From: Pararhizobium polonicum
GTDB taxonomy: Bacteria > Pseudomonadota > Alphaproteobacteria > Rhizobiales > Rhizobiaceae
NCBI RefSeq assembly: GCF_001687365.1
Contig: NZ_LGLV01000005.1
Location: 496,001-560,000 of the forward strand
Direction of reading: 5' to 3'
DNA length: 64,000 nucleotides
Shown: piece by piece, positions 38,413-46,558 of the stretch
Layout: each line of letters begins with the position of its first letter
Numbering within the stretch: position 1 is the stretch's first letter
Notes under the pieces: generated by a model
The model's database searches: none
Told to the model about the DNA's origin: nothing
The model's input: the letters and a program-made list of their open reading frames with translations, nothing else
Program-made: the position numbers and the translations under genes

Positions 38413-39711
38413 GTGACGCTATTCGATGAGACCACACACCGACCGCTGGCGGACGCGCTGCGTCCGGAAACGCTGGAGGAGGTGATCGGCCAGGATCACC
38501 TTCTGGGCGAGAATGGGCCGATTGCCCGCATGGTGTCCGGCGGCACGGTCGGGTCGTTCATCCTGTGGGGACCGCCGGGCGTCGGGAAGACCACGATCGC
38601 GCGGCTGGTGGCAAAGTCGGCGAAAATGGAATTCGTGCAGCTGTCCGCCGTCATGTCGGGCATTGCCGATCTGCGCAAGGTCTTCGACACGGCCAAAAGC
38701 AACCGCACCATCGGCCGGCAGACCATCCTCTTCGTCGACGAGTTGCACCGGTTCAACCGGAGCACCCAGGATGCGCTGTTGCCGCATGTCGAAAACGGAT
38801 CGGTGATTCTGATCGGCGCGACGACGGAAAACCCGAGTTTCAGCCTGGTCGCGGCCTTGTTGTCCCGACTGAAGGTTTTCACATTGAATCCCTTCGATGC
38901 CGCTTCCTCGGAATTGCTGCTGGCACGGGTCGAGAACTTCGTCGGAAAGCGGCTGCCGCTGACCGCCGATGCGCGCACCGCCCTGATCAACATGGCGGAT
39001 GGCGACGGGCGCTATCTGGTCGGATTGGCCGACGATGTCTTTTCGCTGGATGAAGCCGAAGATCTCGATATCGGGCGCCTGTCGAAAGCGCTGCAGAAGA
39101 GAATGCCGGTCTACGACAAGGCGCAGGACGGCCATTACAATCTGCTGAGCTGCTTTCACAAGAGCCTGCGGGGCAGCGATGTCGATGCGGCCCTGTACTG
39201 GGGCGCGAGAATGGTCGATGCGGGCGAAGATCCGATGACGTTGTTCCGGCGTCTTTCCTGCGTGGCCAGCGAAGATGTCGGCATGGCGGACCCCAATGCC
39301 CTGCCGCAGGTGATTGCGGCTTGGAGCGCGTTCGAGCGGATCGGCTGGCCGGAAGGCCGGCTGTTTATCGCACAGGCGATCGTCTATGTCGCCACCGCCC
39401 CGAAATCCAATGCCAGCTACCGTTCCTTCGACGCAGCACTGGAAATGGCGCGGCAGACCGGCTCCATCCCCCCGCCCAAAAGCATCCTCAATGCGCCGAC
39501 AAAGCTGATGAAGGAACTCGGCTATCACGAGGGCTACAAATACGATCATGATTATCCGGATGCCTATTCCGGACAGGAATTCTTTCCCGAAGAGCTGCGC
39601 AGCAAGGACACACGATTCTATCAGCCGCAGGAGCGGGGCTTCGAGCGCGAGACGTTGAAGCGGCTGGAGTTCTGGCAGCGGCTGAAGCGGGAGCGCAAGC
39701 AGGCGAAATAA
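38413..39711 (+). CDS. rarA: Replication-associated recombination protein A (AAA+ ATPase)
   Basis: 432 aa from a GTG start with GAGGAG upstream. Walker A GPPGVGKTT near residue 53, Walker B ILFVDELHRFN, sensor GATTENPSF, then the C-terminal MgsA oligomerisation domain (YWGARMVDAGEDP, SYRSFDAALEMARQ). It acts at stalled replication forks as a clamp-loader-like tetramer. The N-terminal beta-clamp-binding segment present in some homologues is short here, and an upstream start was not found. Same strand as the protease, possibly co-transcribed. Confidence 0.93.
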   Translation: MTLFDETTHRPLADALRPETLEEVIGQDHLLGENGPIARMVSGGTVGSFILWGPPGVGKTTIARLVAKSAKMEFVQLSAVMSGIADLRKVFDTAKSNRTIGRQTILFVDELHRFNRSTQDALLPHVENGSVILIGATTENPSFSLVAALLSRLKVFTLNPFDAASSELLLARVENFVGKRLPLTADARTALINMADGDGRYLVGLADDVFSLDEAEDLDIGRLSKALQKRMPVYDKAQDGHYNLLSCFHKSLRGSDVDAALYWGARMVDAGEDPMTLFRRLSCVASEDVGMADPNALPQVIAAWSAFERIGWPEGRLFIAQAIVYVATAPKSNASYRSFDAALEMARQTGSIPPPKSILNAPTKLMKELGYHEGYKYDHDYPDAYSGQEFFPEELRSKDTRFYQPQERGFERETLKRLEFWQRLKRERKQAK

Positions 39712-39819
39712 GATGGTTCGCTGTGGTAAGCGCATGCTTGGCGACCTGTTCCGCCAGCTTTAAGAATGCTTCTAGGCTGCTCGACCGCAACGTGTATATC
39801 AGCCATGCATGGCAGGCTC

Positions 39820-39848
39820 TTGTCACCGCAAAATCGGGATGGCATAGA
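39820..39848 (+). promoter_or_regulatory. Promoter of the guanidine-II riboswitch / gdx unit
   Basis: TTGTCA (39820-39825), 17-nt spacer, CATAGA (39843-39848). Predicted start near 39855, directly before the first riboswitch hairpin. Confidence 0.6.
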
Positions 39849-39855
39849 ATAGGGA

Positions 39856-39921
39856 TGCAGACGGCTGCACGGGACCGGGACTTATCATCCGGCACCCGAA
39901 CATCCGCGGGGACGGCCTCGC
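39856..39921 (+). promoter_or_regulatory. Guanidine-II (mini-ykkC) riboswitch
   Basis: Two short hairpins each capped by the diagnostic ACGR tetraloop: TGCAG-ACGG-CTGCA (39856-39869) and GCGGGG-ACGG-CCTCGC (39906-39921), 36 nt apart. The second ends seven nucleotides before the AAGGAG ribosome-binding site (39929-39934) of gdx. In the known class, guanidinium binding makes the two loops kiss and exposes the ribosome-binding site, turning translation on. The downstream guanidinium exporter fits this exactly. Confidence 0.88.
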
Positions 39922-39941
39922 TCCATCGAAGGAGTTAAATC

Positions 39942-40256
39942 ATGGCCTGGATTATTCTGTTTCTCGCGGGACTTCTCGAAATCGGCTGGGCGATCGGCCT
40001 CAAATATACCGAAGGCTTCACCAAGCTGGTTCCGACGGTTTTGACCGGCGCGTCGATCGTGGCGAGCGTCGTTCTTCTCGGGATTGCGGTCCGCACCCTG
40101 CCGCTCGGCACGGCCTATGCGATCTGGACGGGTATCGGCACGGTCGGAACCGTCATCCTCGGCATCATTCTCTTCGCCGAACCGGCGACCGCGGTGCGCC
40201 TCGGCTGCATCGCGCTGATCATCGCCGGCATTGCCGGTTTGAAGCTGACCGCCTGA
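39942..40256 (+). CDS. gdx: Guanidinium exporter Gdx (SugE subtype, SMR family)
   Basis: 104 aa, four transmembrane helices, small multidrug resistance family. The essential Glu is residue 13 (LAGLLEIGWAIGLKY). It has the Gdx-type features of TM1-TM2 (GWAIGLKYTEGFTKLVP) and LPLGTAYAIWTGIGTVG. It works as an antiparallel dimer exchanging protons for guanidinium. The riboswitch upstream strongly favours guanidinium rather than quaternary ammonium export. AAGGAG lies seven nucleotides before the ATG. A bidirectional terminator follows. Confidence 0.94.
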   Translation: MAWIILFLAGLLEIGWAIGLKYTEGFTKLVPTVLTGASIVASVVLLGIAVRTLPLGTAYAIWTGIGTVGTVILGIILFAEPATAVRLGCIALIIAGIAGLKLTA

Positions 40257-40276
40257 CCATTCTGGTATCTCAAAAG

Positions 40277-40314
40277 AAAAACGCACCGCGCAGGTAACCG
40301 CGCGGTGCGTTTTT
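40277..40314. terminator. Bidirectional terminator between gdx and the ATP12 operon
   Basis: Perfect 15-bp stem (AAAAACGCACCGCGC and its complement) with loop AGGTAACC, giving an A-run on one side and a T-run on the other. It closes two converging transcripts. Confidence 0.92.
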
Positions 40315-40345
40315 GGATGCCGTCACCTGTTCGGGATGATCCGGT

Positions 40346-41131
40346 TCAGCGCAGGGCGTCGAGGGTCGCCGTTGCGGCCTGCATTTCCCGCCAGCGATTT
40401 TCGCGGCGCTGGAAGGCTTCGTCGTCTGTGCCCCAATGCTCGATCTGCCAGTCCTCGTCGAGATGGGCGAGCGCCCAGGCCTCTTCGCCCGAAAGCTGCT
40501 TTTCGGCAAAGGCAATGGCGAGCAGGGCAGAGCCGGTGAGGGTGGTGATCGTATGCAGGCAGGCAAGGCCAAGCGGCGTGGCATAGGCGCGCAGCGCCTC
40601 GGCAACGCCGTTGATGGCCGCACGCGGCTGCTCCTGATGCACGACGCCCTCCACGAGGATGAAGCGCGCACCGAGCGTCTCCGCCGCCCAGGTGATCACC
40701 GGGTCCCAGCGTTCCGACTGCCGGACGACCAGGCCTTCCGGCTCGCTGGCGCGGTAGCACAGGAGATCGGTTCCGGCAAAGCTCAGGATATCGTCGAACA
40801 CGGCGCGGATGTCCTTTGAGACACCATCGATTGCCGTATTGGCCAGCCGGGTGACCGGCATTGTCGCCGGATCGATGCTTTCCTTCTGCGCATCCCATTC
40901 GGCGGCAAGCAGCGCGGCGGCGGCTTGGGTCGGCACGGTCAGCGCCTGTTTTGCCGGCGTACGAACGGTCCTGCCGTCGAGTAGGATCGCATGGCCGCCG
41001 TCTTCCGCCGGACCGATGCTGACGGTCGTATAAAACCGCTTCGGCAACGGCTTGTGCATCTGGATCTGCGCGCGGCGCACGGGATCCGGGTCGCTGAGAG
41101 CAGCAGACAGATCGTCGCGAATATCAGGCAT
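40346..41131 (-). CDS. ATP12-family F1-ATPase assembly chaperone
   Basis: 261 aa from the ATG at 41131. It contains the ATP12 domain: KRFYTTVSIGPAEDG, ILLDGRTVRTPAKQALTVP, LAAEWDAQKESIDPATMPVTRLANTAID and the C-terminal LDEDWQIEHWGTDDEAFQRRE (quoted in part: EHWGTDDEA). In mitochondria Atp12 holds the F1 alpha subunit before assembly; alphaproteobacteria carry the homologue. The start overlaps the end of the HAD phosphatase gene by 8 nt, so they are translated from one mRNA. Last gene of the crcB-led cluster. Confidence 0.9.
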   Translation of the reverse strand: MPDIRDDLSAALSDPDPVRRAQIQMHKPLPKRFYTTVSIGPAEDGGHAILLDGRTVRTPAKQALTVPTQAAAALLAAEWDAQKESIDPATMPVTRLANTAIDGVSKDIRAVFDDILSFAGTDLLCYRASEPEGLVVRQSERWDPVITWAAETLGARFILVEGVVHQEQPRAAINGVAEALRAYATPLGLACLHTITTLTGSALLAIAFAEKQLSGEEAWALAHLDEDWQIEHWGTDDEAFQRRENRWREMQAATATLDALR

Positions 41132-41789
41132 GATGTGTCTCCATCCAGTCCAGAATATCATGCGGGCTGCGGGCGATGTAATCCGCTCCGGCCTCGATGA
41201 GCTCGGGAACGGAGGCATAGCCCCAGGCAACGCCGATCGCGGATGCACCGGCGCTCTTGGCCATCTGCATGTCATAGATGGCGTCACCGATGACCACGGT
41301 GTCCTTCGGGTCGATCCCGGCTTCCGAGCAGCATTCCGTTACCATGGCCGGATGCGGCTTCGAAGGGCAGTCGTCCGCTGTCCTTGAAACGAAGAATGTC
41401 TTTTCATACCCGTGGCTTGCACAGATCTGATCAAGCCCGCGCCGCGACTTTCCCGTTACGGCACCCAGGAGCAGTTCGTCACGGGTGGAAAGTGCCGACA
41501 TCAGCGACGCGATGCCGGGAAACAGCGGTTCGCGAAAGTTCATCTCGGCGCGGATGCCGCCATAGATTTTCTTGTAATGCGCGGTCATGGCCTGGGCACG
41601 GTCATCGACATGCGGCTGGTGCATCAGCCGGGCGATGGCGATATCGAGCGTCAGGCCGATAATGCTTTTGGTGGCGTCGAGCGTGACGCGGACCAGACCG
41701 AAATCCTCGAAGGTGCGGGCCATGACTTCATGGATCAGCCCGGCGCTGTCGACGAGCGTGCCGTCGCAATCGAAAAGAGCAAGTTTCAT
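41124..41789 (-). CDS. HAD superfamily phosphatase (phosphoglycolate phosphatase-like)
   Basis: 221 aa. HAD motifs: I FDCDGTLVDS (residues 5-14), II GAVTGKS, III with Lys in PSKPHPAMV and IV VVIGDAIYDMQMA. The cap is the helical C1 type. Substrate is not determined by sequence. Its start codon overlaps the stop of the pseudouridine synthase gene (TGATG), and its end overlaps the ATP12 gene, so the three are translationally coupled. Rhizobial genomes conserve this trio. Confidence 0.9.
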   Translation of the reverse strand: MKLALFDCDGTLVDSAGLIHEVMARTFEDFGLVRVTLDATKSIIGLTLDIAIARLMHQPHVDDRAQAMTAHYKKIYGGIRAEMNFREPLFPGIASLMSALSTRDELLLGAVTGKSRRGLDQICASHGYEKTFFVSRTADDCPSKPHPAMVTECCSEAGIDPKDTVVIGDAIYDMQMAKSAGASAIGVAWGYASVPELIEAGADYIARSPHDILDWMETHHA

Positions 41790-42781
41790 CAGTCGTCGGC
41801 TTCCTCGGCGCTGGCCATGTCGAAACCGATCAGGTTCCAGCTTTGGATCATATGCTGTGGCATCGGCGCGGTGACGACGAGCCGTCCGCCGTCCGGATGG
41901 GGAATATCGATGCGGCGGGCGTGCAGGTGCAGCTTGTTCTGCATGCCGCCCGGGAAGGACCAGTTGTGTTCGGCCTCGAAATATTTCGGGTCTCCGATGA
42001 TCGGATGGCCGATATGGGCGGCATGAACGCGCAGCTGGTGGGTCCGGCCGGTATAGGGCTCCATCTCCAGCCAGGTGAAATTCTGGCCGGCCTGCTCGAT
42101 GATCCGGTAATAGGAAATGGCGTGGTCGGCGCCATCGTCGCCATGCTTGCCGATCCGCATGCGGTCGCCGTCGGGGGTCTGTTCCTTGACCAGCCAGGAC
42201 GAGATCTTGTCTTCGCGCTTGCGCGGCACGCCCTTGACCAGCGCCCAATAGGTCTTCTTGGTGTCGCGTTCGCGGAAGGCGGCGGTCAGCTTCTGCGCTG
42301 CGCCGCGGGTGCGGGCGATGACCAGCACGCCGGAGGTGTCCCGGTCCAGCCGGTGCACCAGACGCGGCTTTTCACCTTTGGGGCTGGTCCAGGCTTCGAG
42401 CATTTCGTCGATATGGCGGTTGATGCCCGAGCCGCCCTGAACGGCGATGCCGGCCGGCTTGTTGAGAACGATCACCTTGGCGTCTTCATGCAAAAGCATG
42501 CGCGACAAGAGTTCGTGGTCCGACGCGTGGCGCAGGTCGCGCCCGGCGATCGGGCCGGTCTTTTCCTTGGGATCGACTTCCATCGGCGGAATGCGGATGA
42601 CCTGGCCCGGCTGGATGCGCGCATCCGATTTGACCCGGCCGCCGTCGACGCGGACCTGGCCGGAGCGCAGCAGCTTCTGCAGCGGACCGAAGCCCAGACC
42701 CGGATAGTGCACCTTGAACCAGCGATCGAGCCGCATGCCCGCTTCGTCGGATTCGACCTGCTTGTGTTCAATGCCCGCCAT
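41789..42781 (-). CDS. RluA-family ribosomal large subunit pseudouridine synthase (RluC/RluD-like)
   Basis: 330 aa. N-terminal S4 RNA-binding domain (RLDRWFKVHYPGLGF, about 17-75), then the synthase domain with catalytic Asp in RLVHRLDRDTSGVLV (about residue 145) and the motif II/III regions YTGRTHQLRVH and GDPKY. It converts uridines of 23S rRNA to pseudouridine; RluC versus RluD specificity cannot be settled by eye. It overlaps the HAD gene by one base and lies 124 nt downstream of crcB on the same strand. Confidence 0.92.
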   Translation of the reverse strand: MAGIEHKQVESDEAGMRLDRWFKVHYPGLGFGPLQKLLRSGQVRVDGGRVKSDARIQPGQVIRIPPMEVDPKEKTGPIAGRDLRHASDHELLSRMLLHEDAKVIVLNKPAGIAVQGGSGINRHIDEMLEAWTSPKGEKPRLVHRLDRDTSGVLVIARTRGAAQKLTAAFRERDTKKTYWALVKGVPRKREDKISSWLVKEQTPDGDRMRIGKHGDDGADHAISYYRIIEQAGQNFTWLEMEPYTGRTHQLRVHAAHIGHPIIGDPKYFEAEHNWSFPGGMQNKLHLHARRIDIPHPDGGRLVVTAPMPQHMIQSWNLIGFDMASAEEADD

Positions 42782-42905
42782 TTTGCTTTACCTGCATCCA
42801 ATTGCCATAGCGCCTCGACAATGGTGCCGACAGGAAACCCGTGCGCAAACTGATATGACAGAGCAGGCCGGTCCAGGGGACACACGGCGCTCTGAGAGGG
42901 TCCCT

Positions 42906-43283
42906 TTAGACTATTGCGCGCATAAGGGCCAGCCCGGCAAACACCGCGATTGCCGAAAGAAGCACGCTGGAGCCCACATAAATCGCTGCGATCACCGGCT
43001 CGCCGCGTTCCACGAGTGTAATCGCATCGAGCGAGAAGGCGGAGAAGGTGGTGTAGCCGCCGAGAATCCCGGTGATCAGGAACACCCGCATCTCCACTGA
43101 CGCGCCGAATTTTCGCGCAATGGCTTCGGCAAAGACGCCGATCAGGAATGATCCCGTCACGTTGACGATCAGTGTTCCCCAGGGGAAGGACGGTCCGAAA
43201 CTGCGCAAGGTCCACAGGCCCAGGAGGTAACGGAGCACGGAACCGAATGCACCACCGAAGGCAACGAGGAGAATGTTTGTCAT
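42906..43283 (-). CDS. crcB: Fluoride ion exporter CrcB/Fluc
   Basis: 125 aa from MTNILLVAFGG; the longer upstream frame lacks the usual start. Four transmembrane segments with the Fluc signatures GGAFGSVLRYLLG (including the conserved Arg), GTLIVNVTGSFLIG (Asn in the pore) and GILGGYTTFSAFSLD (phenylalanine box). It forms a dual-topology dimer exporting fluoride. I looked for a fluoride riboswitch upstream and saw none. First gene of the cluster with the pseudouridine synthase, HAD phosphatase and ATP12 genes. Confidence 0.94.
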   Translation of the reverse strand: MTNILLVAFGGAFGSVLRYLLGLWTLRSFGPSFPWGTLIVNVTGSFLIGVFAEAIARKFGASVEMRVFLITGILGGYTTFSAFSLDAITLVERGEPVIAAIYVGSSVLLSAIAVFAGLALMRAIV

Positions 43284-43450
43284 AGGAAAATGCAATAGCC
43301 GAAACCCGAACAGCTGGAAAGCCGATTGCCCGTTTGGCGCAGTTTGTAAGCGTAGAATGCGGGCTGACGGGGCGGCGAAAAACCATTCTTTAACGCGCAA
43401 ACCCTAATATGCGGGCTCCCGGCAGAGAGCAGCTTTTACGTGGCCTCGAC

Positions 43451-43762
43451 ATGACGAAACTGAAGTTCACCTTCACCCACTACGACCTCCAGCAGCAGCG
43501 GGCTGGTGTGACCATCGAGATCGCCCTGTCGGCCGTCGCCAACGTCCGGCTGATGACGGACAACAATTTCCAGCTCTACAAGGAAGCGATGAAGCACCAG
43601 TTCGTCGGTGGCGTGGCGCGCAAATCGCCGATCCGGCTGGTCATTCCGCAATCCGGCCATTGGCATGTCGTCGTCGATATGGAAGGTCATCACGGCCAGA
43701 CAGAATCGAGCATCCGTCTCGTCGAGACCACAGCGCCGCCGCGGTTCCAGTCCGCATCCTGA
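43451..43762 (+). CDS. DUF1883 domain protein
   Basis: 103 aa from the ATG at 43451; the frame is open 14 codons further upstream. It is essentially one DUF1883 domain: HYDLQQQRAGVTIEIALSAVANVRLM, quoted in part as NVRLMTDNNFQLYKE, then GGVARKSPIRLVIPQSGHW and HVVVDMEGH. DUF1883 is a small beta-rich domain of unknown function that in other proteins is joined to TIR or other domains; no partner domain is present here. Single gene, divergent from crcB and convergent with fghA. Confidence 0.85.
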   Translation: MTKLKFTFTHYDLQQQRAGVTIEIALSAVANVRLMTDNNFQLYKEAMKHQFVGGVARKSPIRLVIPQSGHWHVVVDMEGHHGQTESSIRLVETTAPPRFQSAS

Positions 43763-43769
43763 GAAAACG

Positions 43770-43803
43770 AAAAAACCGCGCCATGCAGCGCACGACGCGG
43801 CTT
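43770..43803 (-). terminator. Terminator of the fghA transcript
   Basis: On the minus strand AAGCCGCG pairs with CGCGGTT around a 15-nt loop and is followed by TTTT. It lies between the converging DUF1883 and fghA genes. Confidence 0.65.
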
Positions 43804-43824
43804 ATCAATCCGTCTGTCTGATGT

Positions 43825-44658
43825 TCAGCCCAGCCGTTCCGCATGCCATTTCAGATGATCGTCCATGAAGGACGAGATGAAGTAGTAGGAATGGTCATAG
43901 CGCTCGTGCATGCGAAGCGTCAGGCCGATATCCGTTCCCTTGATCGCGTCTTCGAACAGCCATGGGCGCAGGCCGGTTTCCAGAAAGCTGTCGGCCTTGC
44001 CCTGATCGATCAGGAACCCCGGAAAGCGGGCGCCGTCCTTGACCAGCGCGCAGGCATCATACTGACGCCATGTGGCCTTGTCCCCGCCGAGGTATTTTTC
44101 GAAGGCGCCGGTCGACCAGTCGGCGGTCGACGGCTCGACGATCGGTGCGAAGGCCGAGCAGCTTTTGAACCGGCCCGGATTTTTCAAGGCGATCGTCATG
44201 GCGCCATGGCCGCCCATGGAATGGCCAAAAATGCCCTGGCGGGTCATGTCGACACGAAAGTGCTGGGCGACGAAGGCGGGCAGTTCCTCCGTGACATAGG
44301 TGTACATCTGATAGTTCTCGGCCCAGGGCGCCTCCGTGGCATCCAGATAGAAACCGGCACCCTTGCCCATCTGCCAGTTGGTCAGCTCGTCCGGGATGTC
44401 GTTGCCGCGCGGGCTCGTATCCGGGCAGACGATAATCAAGCCGAGTTCGGCGGCCATGCGGCGGTATTCGCCTTTCTCCATGACGTTGGCATGCGTGCAG
44501 GTGAGGCCGGAGAGATACCAGACGACCGGGCAGGGCGCGGTGATCGCTTGCGGCGGGATATAGACCGCAAAGGTCATCTCGGTCTTGCAGGCCAGTGAAT
44601 CGTGCGAAAACACGCCCTGCATGCCGCCGAATGCGGTGTTCTGGGAAAGGACTTTCAA
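43825..44658 (-). CDS. fghA: S-formylglutathione hydrolase
   Basis: 277 aa from a TTG start at 44658. It is chosen because AAAGGAG lies seven nucleotides upstream and the family N-terminus KVLSQNTAFGGMQGVFSHDS begins there; an in-frame ATG further up adds 24 unsupported residues. Alpha/beta-hydrolase (esterase D family) with nucleophile Ser in GHSMGGHGA, Asp in LIDQGKADSFL and His in ERYDHSYYF. It hydrolyses S-formylglutathione to formate and glutathione, the second step after FrmA (46559-47686) in formaldehyde removal. Last gene of a five-gene minus-strand run. Confidence 0.94.
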   Translation of the reverse strand: MKVLSQNTAFGGMQGVFSHDSLACKTEMTFAVYIPPQAITAPCPVVWYLSGLTCTHANVMEKGEYRRMAAELGLIIVCPDTSPRGNDIPDELTNWQMGKGAGFYLDATEAPWAENYQMYTYVTEELPAFVAQHFRVDMTRQGIFGHSMGGHGAMTIALKNPGRFKSCSAFAPIVEPSTADWSTGAFEKYLGGDKATWRQYDACALVKDGARFPGFLIDQGKADSFLETGLRPWLFEDAIKGTDIGLTLRMHERYDHSYYFISSFMDDHLKWHAERLG

Positions 44659-44748
44659 GCTTTGCTCCTTTGAAGCTGAAGACGATCGTTGCCGGCCGGT
44701 TACACGGGATGCGGCGGAAAACCGCTTCACCCGTTTCCTGATCCGGCC

Positions 44749-45402
44749 TTATGCCAGCGACACCGCCGCGTTGACCGCGGCTGCCACCAGCACCGTGTTG
44801 AAGAAGAAGGACACGATCGCGTGGACAAGGTTGACCTTGCGCATGCCGGTCGAGGTGACGGCAGTGTCGGAGGTCTGGGCCGTCATGCCGATGACGAAGG
44901 CGAAGTAGAGGAATTCGTAGACGCCCGGCTCTTTCGTGCCCGGAAAATCGAGGCCGCGGTTGTTCCCCTCTTTGCCGCCCATCTGTGGGCTCCAGTACCG
45001 GTGGGCATAGTGCATCGCGGCCATCGTATGAACGGTCGCCCATCCCAGCGCGACGGATGCAAAAGCCAGCGCAATCTCGACGCCGGTTTCCTTGTTGCTC
45101 GTATTCATGGCCATGAACAGCGAGACGATCGAAATCCCGGCGGCCGCCAGCGTCACGGCGAAGATGACGATCGCCGGCTCGTCGGTGCCGGCTGCATTGC
45201 GCTTCAGATAGGCCGCGGTGAGTGTTGGCAGCCTTCGCGCGATCAGGACCAGATAGACGAGGAAGAAGATCACCGCAGAAAGGATCACGGCCAGTTTTGG
45301 CGCGATGAACAGACAAAGTGCAAAAGCAATCACCGCGCAGATGCCGCCGGCATAGAAGGGCGTGTGGCGGCGGTGGACGATCTTTCTGTCGCTGATGCTC
45401 AT
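44749..45402 (-). CDS. DUF1345 family membrane protein
   Basis: 217 aa from the ATG at 45402. Five or so transmembrane segments (for example FYAGGICAVIAFALCLF, LAVILSAVIFFLVYLVLI, VNAAVSLA at the end). The loop HYAHRYWSPQMGGKEGNNRGLDF, quoted in part as HYAHRYWSPQ, and the GMTAQTSDT motif are typical of DUF1345. Function unknown. It lies between the YaiI gene and fghA on the same strand. Confidence 0.87.
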   Translation of the reverse strand: MSISDRKIVHRRHTPFYAGGICAVIAFALCLFIAPKLAVILSAVIFFLVYLVLIARRLPTLTAAYLKRNAAGTDEPAIVIFAVTLAAAGISIVSLFMAMNTSNKETGVEIALAFASVALGWATVHTMAAMHYAHRYWSPQMGGKEGNNRGLDFPGTKEPGVYEFLYFAFVIGMTAQTSDTAVTSTGMRKVNLVHAIVSFFFNTVLVAAAVNAAVSLA

Positions 45403-45428
45403 AATGGCTCCCCTGTGCCCTTGCTCTA

Positions 45429-45899
45429 CTACCGCTGTTTGACGCGGCGGCAAAGCCTGTCGAGCGTCTCGAGGAAAGCGGAACGGTCGCGCGGCGAGAA
45501 GGCGGCGTTGTATCCCTTGCTTTCGCCGGTCTCGCGCAGGTGCGCACCGAGATCGCGCATCGCCGTCGCCATGCCGATATTGGCCTTGTCGAAAATGCGG
45601 CCCGTCGGCCCGGTCACCTGCGCACCGGCGGCAACGCAGCGTCCGGCGAGCGGCACATCGGCGGTGATGACGATATCGCCGTCATGCGCCCGTTCGGCAA
45701 TCCAGTCGTCGGCGGCGTCGAAACCGGCCGAGACGATGACGTTTTTCACCATCGGGTCCCGCGAGGGGCGCAGGCCGGAATTGGCGACCAGCACGACGGG
45801 CAGGCCGTGGCGTTCGGCAACCTTCAGGATCTCCGGCTTGACCGGGCAGGCATCGGCATCGACGTAGATGGTGCTGGTGTGAGGTTCTTGCCCGGACAT
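45429..45899 (-). CDS. YaiI/YqxD family protein (DUF188)
   Basis: 156 aa. N-terminal IYVDADACPVKPEILKVAERH with acidic residues resembling PIN/NYN-type nuclease sites, ADDWIAERAHDGDIVITADVPLA, and RIFDKANIGMATAMRDLG. The family is widespread and is proposed to be a nuclease-like fold, but the activity is not established. Same strand and 26 nt upstream of the DUF1345 gene. Confidence 0.9.
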   Translation of the reverse strand: MSGQEPHTSTIYVDADACPVKPEILKVAERHGLPVVLVANSGLRPSRDPMVKNVIVSAGFDAADDWIAERAHDGDIVITADVPLAGRCVAAGAQVTGPTGRIFDKANIGMATAMRDLGAHLRETGESKGYNAAFSPRDRSAFLETLDRLCRRVKQR

Positions 45900-46044
45900 G
45901 GCGGTCTACAGCCGATCTGCTGTTGGCATGGCGTGACCGGATTGCCGGACCGGATCGGCCGGCATAGGGGTGGAGGAGGCGAGGTCCTGAAACAGGCAGG
46001 CAATGATGCCAAAACTGTGTCTGATCATTCCACCCCTCGCACCG

Positions 46045-46449
46045 TCATTTTTTATACCATTTTTCGGTCGTTGCCTTGGTCGATCCGCCATAGGTCCATA
46101 CACCTTCCCAATGCCCGTCCGGCTGCTCGAAATACATGGCCACACCGAAGTTGTCCTTTGCGACATAGCCCACAGACAGGGCGATGTCATCCGGCCCGGC
46201 GACGCCCATCTCGAAGCGCGTCTCGCTAACGAACTTGGCGCCGAGGCCGGTGCCGATAAAATTGCTATCGCCGATGTTCCAGGTGACGGAGTAGGTGTCG
46301 CCTGTCCTTTTGACTTCGGCGGTTCCCCGGTATGCGCTGCCGTCATCGGGATTGTTTCCCACGACGTCATACAGTCCGACCGGATCGGCCATGGCGGCCA
46401 TCGGCGACAGAGCAAGCAGGCCTGCGGCAATCAAAGAACGCATCGGCAT
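46045..46449 (-). CDS. Exported protein of unknown function
   Basis: 134 aa. Signal peptide residues 1-22 (RSLIAAGLLALSPMAAMA). The mature protein is rich in Gly, aromatic and beta-prone residues (GLYDVVGNNPDDGSAYRG, YSVTWNIGDSNFIGTGLG, MYFEQPDGHWEGVWTYGG) and ends KWYKK. The pattern suggests a small lipocalin-like or beta-barrel-like fold, but this is only an impression. No cysteine in the mature part. Situated between frmA and the YaiI gene on the same strand. Confidence 0.75.
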   Translation of the reverse strand: MPMRSLIAAGLLALSPMAAMADPVGLYDVVGNNPDDGSAYRGTAEVKRTGDTYSVTWNIGDSNFIGTGLGAKFVSETRFEMGVAGPDDIALSVGYVAKDNFGVAMYFEQPDGHWEGVWTYGGSTKATTEKWYKK

Positions 46450-46558
46450 AACGATCCTCCCTGGTGTGGATGACCACCGCGCCCTTGAGCGGACGCGGCG
46501 CCGTTATGATTCTTATGCTCCCCGGCGTTCGGAATCGAAGTCGATTTTTGGGGTAATG

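Noticed and set aside
36792-38435. 547-aa frame opposite the DegP-like gene
   Set aside because: Low-information Arg/Asp/Gly-rich translation, a mirror of a real GC-rich gene.
43284-43450. Possible fluoride riboswitch upstream of crcB
   Set aside because: I looked for the crcB-motif core on the minus strand and could not find it.
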